Source: a virus. Taken from it: a DNA stretch of 64,000 bases. A program made the position numbers and the translations under genes. Below, piece after piece: positions 46,981 to 54,777 of the stretch (positions are counted from its first letter, which is position 1; every line of letters begins with the position of its first letter). The notes below the pieces were generated by a model that worked only from the letters and a program-made list of their open reading frames with translations, did no database searches and was not told the origin of the DNA. The stretch spans positions 62,001 through 126,000 of IMG/VR virus record IMGVR_UViG_3300033571_009404; one strand, written 5' to 3'.

Positions 46981-48525
46981 TTATGCTGCTTCCATACTCC
47001 ACCAAGGATTTTCTTCCGTACTACCGATAGGACCACCACCAGGTTTCTTCAGTGTCGTATCTGCACCATGGATATCGTCCCGGATACCACCGATAGGATC
47101 GAATGGTAAGACGCAGTACAGATCTTTCTCTGGAGTCTGTTTAATGACCCGATGCTTACCACGTTGAACACACAAGTAACTCCGTCCGTTTACCTTGACG
47201 ATGTGAATGTGCAGTTCCAAGTCCACTTCTTGGTCTAACTGACGCGAACCTTCGTAGTAACCCTTACCAGCGACTTCTTGTACCAGTGTATCGGCACGAC
47301 CATCACGCACCAACTGCTTAGCCTCAGTCGACATCTGGTGAGGAGTAAACAGAGTAATGTCACGACGACTCATGAAGTTACGAGTACGACGCAGCAAGTC
47401 ACGTTTATCCACACCATGCGGGCCTTGCATACAACCAGTGGTTGGTACCAGTGCCAGATAGTCCAACTGACACATGATGATTTCGTAGCCTTCGGCCTCC
47501 AACTTCAGAATCAGGTTTTGAATATCCCGATACGTCCAGTTGGTTGGGTCGACACGCTTGATCATGATTTCCCAACCATTGATCTTCATGCGTTCTACAA
47601 CGTAGCTGGTAACTTCCTTCGGATCCAGTTCGTTGTAGTCTGGCACCATCTTCAACGTTTCGTTCTCGTACAAGGACTGGTACAGGAACTGCATGTTGTT
47701 CTTGGCTGGGTCTTCGAACGACAGGCGTAAGAGCAATGGCTTCTTGGTCTTATCGTTCAAGAGATCTTGAGCATCGTTATACAGCGCAGTATGCTTAAAG
47801 ATAGACAGACCGAAACCTGTCTTGTAGTTGTGTTGCAGTGCTGACAGAAGGATCGCTTCTCCACGACGTATCCCACCTTGCAGCATCCGGTTAAGACCTT
47901 GCCAGCCTAACTTGATGATCTTCTGACCTGTCTCTTGTTCCTTCAGGTCTGAGTACATCGCTTGGACTGACTCTAAATTAGAGAAGTCAATCTCATCAAC
48001 TACCGACGGGTCCTCATAGTCGTTGTTGGTTTGATAAGGTTCCAATGCAGCGCAGACTTCAGCGGTAAACACACGCAAGTCAGGAATCTTATCTTGTTCG
48101 AAACGCAGCTTCTGTGCTGCCCTCCATGTAATCTCGGCTACCTTTTGGTAGTCCAGGTAATTGCGCAGTTGCTGGCGCAGGTTCAAACAAATGCGACGCA
48201 GAGCCGCTTCGTTTAGTTCAGTAGTGATGCCTTCTGATAGGCCATCGTATAGACGATCATCATCGTCGCAATTGACTCGGATGCGTAAGAGCAGTTCCGA
48301 TAATTCGTATTTATGCGATGGGGGGTTTAGTGACATCGCCAGTGCAGTTTTCTTCAATGCGCTGACGATACTCTTATCGCTGTCGATACCAATCGACGTC
48401 TCTGGTAGCTTGACGTAATCGATAACTTGCTTGACCAAGTCGGCACTGTTGTCGACTGGATCGGCAAACTGGCTTTCTCGATAGAGCAAGACGATGCTAT
48501 TAGTGAGGAGAAGTTTGTTATCCAT
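46981..48525 (-). CDS. DnaB-like replicative helicase with altered Walker A
   Basis: A 514-residue protein. The C-terminal RecA-like domain is recognisable from 'KLGWQGLNRMLQGGIRRGEAILLSALQHNYKTG' (205-236), followed by 'LLLRLSFEDPAKN', 'EIIMCQLDYLALVPTTGC' (Walker B and linker region with D-Y), 'DLLRRTRNFMSRRDITLFTPHQMS' and 'ITQEVAGKGYYEGSRQLDQEVDLEL'-like segments, as in DnaB/gp41-type ring helicases. The P-loop reads A-L-Q-H-N-Y-K-T-G instead of G-x-x-x-x-G-K-[ST]: lysine and threonine are kept but the glycines are not. It should act at the phage replication fork. The N-terminal ~190 residues are helical and unlike typical DnaB. Confidence 0.82.
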   Translation of the reverse strand: MDNKLLLTNSIVLLYRESQFADPVDNSADLVKQVIDYVKLPETSIGIDSDKSIVSALKKTALAMSLNPPSHKYELSELLLRIRVNCDDDDRLYDGLSEGITTELNEAALRRICLNLRQQLRNYLDYQKVAEITWRAAQKLRFEQDKIPDLRVFTAEVCAALEPYQTNNDYEDPSVVDEIDFSNLESVQAMYSDLKEQETGQKIIKLGWQGLNRMLQGGIRRGEAILLSALQHNYKTGFGLSIFKHTALYNDAQDLLNDKTKKPLLLRLSFEDPAKNNMQFLYQSLYENETLKMVPDYNELDPKEVTSYVVERMKINGWEIMIKRVDPTNWTYRDIQNLILKLEAEGYEIIMCQLDYLALVPTTGCMQGPHGVDKRDLLRRTRNFMSRRDITLFTPHQMSTEAKQLVRDGRADTLVQEVAGKGYYEGSRQLDQEVDLELHIHIVKVNGRSYLCVQRGKHRVIKQTPEKDLYCVLPFDPIGGIRDDIHGADTTLKKPGGGPIGSTEENPWWSMEAA

Positions 48526-48633
48526 TTCTGTGAGCGATTACGCTGTATGTTTATGATTGAAGCTTTATTCCTTTCAGTACATAGGGATAGTCTGCTTCAT
48601 TATTTTTTTACACTTGATGCCTTAGGAGTATCC

Positions 48634-49281
48634 ATGATTTTTACGAGCCACAATGGCAAGTTGGTCAAAGGTGTCAACTTCATTCCCTTCTGGATTGTTG
48701 AGGCTGTGCAAAGCCGCAGGCTTCCCTTGAAGACCGTCTTTGAAGCTGACAAGCTCATGGGGATCGTCCCCAAAGCTGACCTGTGCGGTTATCTTGCATT
48801 AGATAATGTGAAGTTCCAAGACCTCCTGTTTGGTGGTCCGCCGCCTTTGATGGTCGGCAGTAACATCCCACAAGACACCCTTGTTGTCTATAATCCTTTG
48901 AACAACTACAACACGCTGTACGACAGCATGGCTGGTAAGGATGCAGCTCAAGGCAATGACTTCATGCTCAACATCGCTGGCGTTTGTCATGACCAGTCTG
49001 TTCAAGACGAAGTGGAAGCACGACTTTTCACGGAGGGATGCCGAAACCAAGAGCATAAAAAACCATTTATTATTTATGACATTACACCAGAGCGTTTCGG
49101 TGTAGTCATTTACCCAGGGTTCTTCACTGGTGGAGTCGATACACTCCCCCTGCAGATGGAACTCATGGAAAGCCTCCAGAAGGAATTATATGTGCACGTA
49201 CCGTACAACGATGTGTGCGCATCGCCTTTGTTCGGAAGGTATCTGGCGCGTATGGGATCGCAAGATCTTGTAGCAACCTAA
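48634..49281 (+). CDS. Protein encoded just upstream of the capsid gene (unknown)
   Basis: A 215-residue protein. The frame is open back into the divergent helicase gene, but TTAGGAGTATCC just before ATG 48634 defines the start. It has an alpha/beta pattern ('PKADLCGYLALDNVKFQDLLFGGPP', 'PFIIYDITPERFGVVIYPGF'). It shares the transcription unit with the major capsid gene 51 nt downstream and occupies the position of phiKZ gene 119, so a role in head assembly is possible. No domain recognised. Confidence 0.76.
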   Translation: MIFTSHNGKLVKGVNFIPFWIVEAVQSRRLPLKTVFEADKLMGIVPKADLCGYLALDNVKFQDLLFGGPPPLMVGSNIPQDTLVVYNPLNNYNTLYDSMAGKDAAQGNDFMLNIAGVCHDQSVQDEVEARLFTEGCRNQEHKKPFIIYDITPERFGVVIYPGFFTGGVDTLPLQMELMESLQKELYVHVPYNDVCASPLFGRYLARMGSQDLVAT

Positions 49282-49332
49282 CTGATTGCCCCAAAAGCAA
49301 ACTTTTCTCAACTGCATTACAGGAAGACAAAA

Positions 49333-51576
49333 ATGTCGAAATCCGCAATTCAACTGAAACAAGGCAAGAACGCTGGTGCTGGTTCGAGCCGTCAATTTCA
49401 ATCGGTTAGCGAGACCGCCTTCAATGAAATGAAGTCCCACCTGATTCGCTCGGGTACTGGCTTCGAACAAGGTGATGCACGCAAGACCATCACCCTGGAA
49501 GGCATGGGCGAAACTGACTTCGTCCGCGTCAACAACGCTCTGGATGGCCTGAGCACCGCCCTGGGCACCATCGCTCAAGAAGCCTACACTCTGGGTCAAC
49601 GCGTGGATGCCGAAGGCAAGCCCATCGAATCCAAGCACACCCAAGCTCAAGTCGACGCTGCTGCTCTGGCTCTGGCCTATGCATCGGACCCGGCTTCCTT
49701 CTTCAAGACCGCTGGCCGTCGCGCCGTGTCGATGGAAGAAGGCGAAGTCATGATGAAGTCGCCCATTCAGTCGCTGCCGCGTCTGAAGGAATCGATGGAA
49801 GCGTACGACGAGAAGGAAAACCGCAATGCGGCTCTGTACTCGGCTACCTTCAACATGATGGCCGCTCACCAAGACGAATTCGGCGAAGCTTTCTTCCCGA
49901 CCGTCGTGGTTCCTGTCGACCAAGCTGGCTACACCATCGCTACCCGTATCACCCGCGTGATCAACGACATCCGTCGCGATCCCAATGGCGATCCGCAAAG
50001 CCTGAACGCCAAGAACATCGTCCAAGCTGTGATCGATGCCTCGATCCTGCGTAACGACATCACCATGCTGTACCCGGTGGTTCGTGACGACAGCGCCAAG
50101 TACTTCGTGGACGCTGGCGACGTGGCTCCGTACAACGTGGAACTGGACGGCAACCCGCTGCTGACCGCTCCGCTGAAGATGGGCGTTGAGTTCAGCCTGC
50201 TGAACATCTCGCAATCGGAAATCGAACTCGCCAAGGGCGTGCAAGATATCACCGACTCCGTCGATCCGGCCATGTACCTGAAGGCTCTGTACATCAAGCT
50301 GGGTACCGGCAACAGCGCTGAAGTCATCAAGATCCTGACTCAAGATCTGCCGCTGTCCGCTTTCAACTACTCGGTCCAAGACAACTACCGCGACGTGGTG
50401 CTGAACTTCAAGTCCAAGCGCCTGACCGTGAACTCGAAGACCAAGAAGGCCGACGGTACTGACTCGACCCTGCTGGCTCCGCTGGCTACTGGTGAACTGA
50501 ACGTTCGTCTGGGTCTGCGTGTCAACGGTGACTTCAACACCCAAACCGGTAACGGTACTCTGTCGGCCACTCCGGTGACCGTGCAACTGGTGACCAAGGC
50601 TGGCCAATCCCTGGCTCTGGACGCTGGTGAAGGCAAGACCGCTGCTGACATCTTCGCTGGCGCAACCGTCATCGGCTACGATCTGGACGCTCGTCGTACC
50701 AACAGCAACCTGCGTAACCGTGGTCAACTGCTGGATAACACCTGGCAGTACCAGACCTACCCGCTGCCCATCGGCGCACCGATCTCGATCCTGCACCCGA
50801 TGAGCCAAAGCGATGCCAACGATGCAGCTGAACTGTCCTCGCTGATCACCGCCGCTCGTATCACCACCTCGAACCACGCTGTGACTGCACTGCTGCGCGC
50901 ACGTGACGCCCTGGCTTCGTTCGTCGTGAATGACGATGGTTTCGATGACAACGAAAACAAGCCGCAGATCTTCGGCGCTGCTTCGCTGTTCGTCAAGCCG
51001 CACTTCAAGCAAGTTCCGTTCGACGCTGAAAAGGTCGTCGACTCGCTGAAGTCGCAAGAGCGTGCACGTGACGTGCAAGAAGCTCTGGTGAACGTGCTGC
51101 GTTCGGAAATCTACCAAGCGTATCGTGACTCCGGCTACAAGGCCGCTGCTGATGCTCGTGCCGGTGGCCCTGCCCCGACCCCGACCGTCATCATCGGTAC
51201 TGACCCGGTGATCGCTCGCTGGCTGATGGTTACCGGTGACCTGCGTCTGATCGGTCCTGACTTCAATGTCAAGGTCGTGTCGACTCTGGACACCCGCATG
51301 AAGGGCAAGATCTTCATGTCGTTCGGTAACTTCGACGGCACCAACCAAGGCGTGCCTGACTTCCTGCACTTCGGTAACATGGGCTGGCGTCCGGAGTTGG
51401 TCCTGACCCTGCCGATCAGCCGTAACAACCAGATCTCCAAGGAACTGGTTGTGCAGCCGTCGTTCCTGCACGTGCCGAACCTGCCGATCCTGATCCAGGT
51501 CGATGTCACCAACATCGAAACTGTGGTTGAGAACAAGGTCTCGGTCAACACCGTGGACGTCACCCCGGCTCCGTAA
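49333..51576 (+). CDS. Major capsid protein, phiKZ gp120 type
   Basis: A 747-residue protein, the same length as phiKZ gp120. The coding sequence is the most codon-biased in the window (almost only C/G-ending preferred codons), as for the main virion protein. An N-terminal delta-domain is expected: S154-M-E156 ('LKESMEAYDEKEN') fits the S/A-x-E prohead-protease motif close to the cleavage position known for phiKZ (S133-M-E135 is the alternative). The mature part begins with 'NAALYSATFNMMAAHQDEFGEAFFPTVVV', typical of HK97-fold N-arm/E-loop transition regions in this group. Two terminators in series follow. Confidence 0.88.
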   Translation: MSKSAIQLKQGKNAGAGSSRQFQSVSETAFNEMKSHLIRSGTGFEQGDARKTITLEGMGETDFVRVNNALDGLSTALGTIAQEAYTLGQRVDAEGKPIESKHTQAQVDAAALALAYASDPASFFKTAGRRAVSMEEGEVMMKSPIQSLPRLKESMEAYDEKENRNAALYSATFNMMAAHQDEFGEAFFPTVVVPVDQAGYTIATRITRVINDIRRDPNGDPQSLNAKNIVQAVIDASILRNDITMLYPVVRDDSAKYFVDAGDVAPYNVELDGNPLLTAPLKMGVEFSLLNISQSEIELAKGVQDITDSVDPAMYLKALYIKLGTGNSAEVIKILTQDLPLSAFNYSVQDNYRDVVLNFKSKRLTVNSKTKKADGTDSTLLAPLATGELNVRLGLRVNGDFNTQTGNGTLSATPVTVQLVTKAGQSLALDAGEGKTAADIFAGATVIGYDLDARRTNSNLRNRGQLLDNTWQYQTYPLPIGAPISILHPMSQSDANDAAELSSLITAARITTSNHAVTALLRARDALASFVVNDDGFDDNENKPQIFGAASLFVKPHFKQVPFDAEKVVDSLKSQERARDVQEALVNVLRSEIYQAYRDSGYKAAADARAGGPAPTPTVIIGTDPVIARWLMVTGDLRLIGPDFNVKVVSTLDTRMKGKIFMSFGNFDGTNQGVPDFLHFGNMGWRPELVLTLPISRNNQISKELVVQPSFLHVPNLPILIQVDVTNIETVVENKVSVNTVDVTPAP

Positions 51577-51602
51577 CTGACGGACCTGGTTAAGGTGACA
51601 GA

Positions 51603-51637
51603 CCTGAATGGGTTCTATCCATTTTGACCCATTCAGG
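51603..51637 (+). terminator. First terminator after the capsid gene
   Basis: CCTGAATGGGT (51603-51613) pairs perfectly with ACCCATTCAGG (51627-51637). No T run; a second hairpin GTCCT/AGGAC follows at ~51639-51668. Confidence 0.65.
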
Positions 51638-51709
51638 TGTCCTGCTGGACTCTTCGGAGACACAGGACCTTAAGTGGGCCAAAGGCAGTTGAAAAGCTTT
51701 GGGGCTTGG

Positions 51710-51756
51710 TAGCTACCACTGGGGCTTCGGCTCTGGTGGTAGCTATTTATGCCGTC
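51710..51756 (+). terminator. Second terminator after the capsid gene, with TTATGCCG
   Basis: TAGCTACCAC (51710-51719) pairs with GTGGTAGCTA (51736-51745) around a GGGG-CTTCGG-CTCT cap, then TTTATGCCGTCAGCTTACTTTTT. A second TTTATGCCTTTACTC follows at 51773. Confidence 0.82.
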
Positions 51757-51782
51757 AGCTTACTTTTTCCATTTATGCCTTT

Positions 51783-51818
51783 ACTCAATAAAAACACAGA
51801 CACATATCACTATTGAGT
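51783..51818 (+). promoter_or_regulatory. Candidate phage promoter (CATATCACTA motif, site 5)
   Basis: ACTCAATAAAA then CATATCACTA at 51803-51812. ACTCAATA (51783-51790) and TATTGAGT (51811-51818) form an inverted repeat enclosing it. The next gene starts at 51867. Confidence 0.5.
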
Positions 51819-51866
51819 ACATAGACAGAGTGTCCTTAAAGAGACATTGAATCCTGGAGAAGTAAA

Positions 51867-53102
51867 ATGAACCCGCTAGCACCCGTACCCAGCAAATCTT
51901 CCCCGTTCAACCCAAATGGACATAATTACGCACTTAGCAATCGGATTAACCAAGCTAAGTACAGAGAAGAGATTGAGTTCTACAATTGCTCGCGCGCTAA
52001 AGTAATGATCCGTCGTCGTGACGGTACCATTATCCCAATGCCTGAGGGCTCTAATGGCCAAGCATCTTATCCGGCCATTGTCGTACGCATCAAGAAGATC
52101 ATTCACACGTACGAATTGCAAGGACTCCATGCGGCACTGCGGTCTATCGATACCGCCCGGACTCGTGACTACGCTGAGGTCATTGAGATGTTACAAAAGA
52201 CTGAGATGATGATCAATCATCCCAGCAGCTCGATGGTGAATACACAAGCACTAGACTTCGATTATGTCGTAACGATCGAAGACTTAGAGGCAGCAGGTGG
52301 TGCTCTGTATGTACCTGAGTTGGATATGGTGATTCAATTAACGGCTGACCCCGCCGAGATGAAGCATCATCCCTACTCGAAAGAAGTGGATTACTTAAAG
52401 ACGATCACGAACTTAACTCAGAACCGAGTCAGTAGTGCTCCAGTAGATAAAGCTGGTGGTGTATTTTATTACATCGTTGATAACTTCGGTAAGTATGGCC
52501 CTAAGTTCACTAACATCGATGGAATGGTAATTGCAGTTCCAGTGATGAAAGATGAAGTCAAGCAACAGGGTGTGTATCGTGTCATTGTCAACAAGTGTCA
52601 GTCGGGGCTGTCCATGAAGACATTGGACGAACACTATACATTCGAAGAAGCTGAAAAACATTTCAAGCTATTTAAAACTTTCCAAGAAGCTGCCAACTTC
52701 AAGGAAAATGAGAAAGCTGAATTAGAAAATAGGAATAAAGAACTGAGTAAGGAAATAGATCGACAGAAGGATGAGAATGCATTACTCAAAGCAGCCCATG
52801 AGAGTGACGCCATTCGACTGAAGAAGGAGTTGGAGGACACGAAGCATGCTAATGAAGTAGCTCGCTTGAAGTTGGAACGAGAGCATCGTGAGGCATCTGC
52901 CAATGAGAACAGGGAATTGGAAAGATTGACTCAGGAGACGCGCCGACTGAAGGAGGAGTTAGATAGAAAACAATCTTTACGAAAGGATCGATCCGACAAT
53001 TGGAAATTTATATCTGCACTGATAATGACTATGTTGACTGCGGGGCTCTCAGTCAATAAGATCAAGCGCTTCTTTGCAAGCGATGATAGTCAAAACAGAT
53101 AA
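51867..53102 (+). CDS. Coiled-coil protein with C-terminal hydrophobic helix
   Basis: A 411-residue protein. The first ~250 residues are a mixed domain ('KVMIRRRDGTIIPMP', 'DYVVTIEDLEAAGGALYVPELDMVI'). Residues ~255-375 are a continuous charged coiled coil ('KAELENRNKELSKEIDRQKDENALLK...'). Residues ~378-400 are moderately hydrophobic ('WKFISALIMTMLTAGLSV') and the end is basic. It may be a membrane-tethered or virion protein. It has its own promoter-like motif and GGAGAAGTAAA ribosome site. No family recognised. Confidence 0.8.
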   Translation: MNPLAPVPSKSSPFNPNGHNYALSNRINQAKYREEIEFYNCSRAKVMIRRRDGTIIPMPEGSNGQASYPAIVVRIKKIIHTYELQGLHAALRSIDTARTRDYAEVIEMLQKTEMMINHPSSSMVNTQALDFDYVVTIEDLEAAGGALYVPELDMVIQLTADPAEMKHHPYSKEVDYLKTITNLTQNRVSSAPVDKAGGVFYYIVDNFGKYGPKFTNIDGMVIAVPVMKDEVKQQGVYRVIVNKCQSGLSMKTLDEHYTFEEAEKHFKLFKTFQEAANFKENEKAELENRNKELSKEIDRQKDENALLKAAHESDAIRLKKELEDTKHANEVARLKLEREHREASANENRELERLTQETRRLKEELDRKQSLRKDRSDNWKFISALIMTMLTAGLSVNKIKRFFASDDSQNR

Positions 53103-53119
53103 ACCATAAAGGAGTTGGG

Positions 53120-54754
53120 ATGGCTTATGATTCGGGAAGGTGCATGGATCCAGAACTGGCACGGTTAATGGATTCAGTCACTCCTAAGCTTAATCCGATA
53201 TTAGCTGATGGGTTGGCGGTCCATCAAATGAAAGACGTCGCAAAAGAAGTAGATGACATGCTTCGTGCTGCTGCGGCTAGTTTCCCTCCAGGCTTCCAAT
53301 ACGTGACGTATGCCCTTTGTACGCCTGAGGAAGAATTCGCTGAAGTAACTAAACGTAAGAACAAGCGCTTTTTGGATGTAGCAAGAAGCGACTTATTCTT
53401 AATCAAGTTGTTGTTCAAGTACCAAGGTGAGGATCTTGACCCTCGCTATCTGTATCTGCCCTTCGTGGAAGATGCTGCTGGCATTGTCTTGTCCGCCTCG
53501 CGTTTCTTCTTCATTCCTATTCTGACTGACCCTGGTCTGTCGGTAACTGAAAAGAATGTCTTTATGCGCTTCCTGCGCGATAAGGTCACATTCAAGCGTA
53601 TGCCGCATCAGTTCTTGGTACATGGAGAAAAGCGCCTGTTCCGTGAGACTGTTCAGATCGTGTGGTCTAGCATTTACCACACTGCTGAGAAGAATGCAAA
53701 GACTACGTTGATGCATTACTTGTTGGCTAAGTATGGCTTCAAAGAGACGTTCCGTCGTTTTGGCAAGTGTGATCCGGTGGTGGGGGATATGCACAAAGTC
53801 AATGAACAGAACTTCCCGCTGGAAGACTGGGTTATCGTCAGTTCAGCAGCCATCAAAGATCCGCACAGCCGTAAGGTCCAAACCAATTATGTCACTTCTA
53901 CTTTGCGCATCGCTATTCCGCGCAATCAGTATACCCAGCAAGTGCGCAATATGCTGGGTGGCTTCTACTACGTGATCGACATGTTCCCGCAACGTGTTAC
54001 TGAAGAGTATATCAACCATACCCGTCTCTGGCAGCAACTGATGGGCACCATCCTGTTTACTGATTCCATCGGTGCAGGTAAGTTGATTGACAATGTGTCC
54101 AACCACATTGAATCTCTGGATCAGTATCTGGACCATCTGGTACAGAAGAAGCTGAAGGACACAGGCATCGACGTTCAAGACGTCTATGAACTGTTTGGCA
54201 TTGTGATCGAACGTTTCGATGAGTGGATTGTGACATCGAATAAGAACGTGGGTACGATGTACGACAAGGAGTTGAGTATCTTGCCGTTCGTCTTGGAAGA
54301 GATCAAGCAAGGTATCTTTAACTTCTACTTCCGTATCACGGCTGCAAATCGTAAGGATGGCAATATGCGTCCTGATCAGATTAAGGCCATGTTCAATCAA
54401 ACCTTGCGTCCCGGATTGATTCACTTGATTCGTGCTGGTCACGGTGAAGTGCAAACGATCCTGTATCCTGGTGACAATAAGGTCTTCAAGATCACATCGT
54501 CGCTGGTACCACAAGAAGCCTCCTCTGGCACCCGGAACAAGAATGACCGCAGTGTAATGGAAGATCCAGCCAAGTGTCTGCACGTGTCTCTGTCTGAGAT
54601 TGGAGCGTATTCTGCTCTGAAGAAAGCCGCACCAGACGGACGCAGTAGCTTGAACTGCCATGCATTGCTGGACGAAAAGGGTCGTGTTCAACGTCACCCT
54701 GATCTGGTACCTATGCTTGATCGAGCACAGGAAGTCTTTATCCAGCATCAGTAA
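53120..54754 (+). CDS. Probable virion or phiKZ-group conserved protein
   Basis: A 544-residue, mostly helical protein with 'AARSFPPGFQYVTYALCTPEEEF'-type and 'KLLFKYQGEDLDPRYLYLPFVEDAAGIVLSASRFFFIPIL' segments. It is encoded between the capsid and portal genes, where the phiKZ group encodes large virion proteins, so a structural role is likely but inferred only from position. AAAGGAGTTGGG ribosome site. A run of polar helices near 300-400 ('LIDNVSNHIESLDQYLDHLVQKKL') may mediate oligomerisation. Confidence 0.78.
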   Translation: MAYDSGRCMDPELARLMDSVTPKLNPILADGLAVHQMKDVAKEVDDMLRAAAASFPPGFQYVTYALCTPEEEFAEVTKRKNKRFLDVARSDLFLIKLLFKYQGEDLDPRYLYLPFVEDAAGIVLSASRFFFIPILTDPGLSVTEKNVFMRFLRDKVTFKRMPHQFLVHGEKRLFRETVQIVWSSIYHTAEKNAKTTLMHYLLAKYGFKETFRRFGKCDPVVGDMHKVNEQNFPLEDWVIVSSAAIKDPHSRKVQTNYVTSTLRIAIPRNQYTQQVRNMLGGFYYVIDMFPQRVTEEYINHTRLWQQLMGTILFTDSIGAGKLIDNVSNHIESLDQYLDHLVQKKLKDTGIDVQDVYELFGIVIERFDEWIVTSNKNVGTMYDKELSILPFVLEEIKQGIFNFYFRITAANRKDGNMRPDQIKAMFNQTLRPGLIHLIRAGHGEVQTILYPGDNKVFKITSSLVPQEASSGTRNKNDRSVMEDPAKCLHVSLSEIGAYSALKKAAPDGRSSLNCHALLDEKGRVQRHPDLVPMLDRAQEVFIQHQ

Positions 54755-54777
54755 GTCAACATAGTAAAGGAAGATGT

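Noticed and set aside
49186-51663. 825-residue minus-strand frame opposite the capsid gene
   Set aside because: It is a shadow of the strongly codon-biased capsid gene; its protein is low-complexity and unlike any family.
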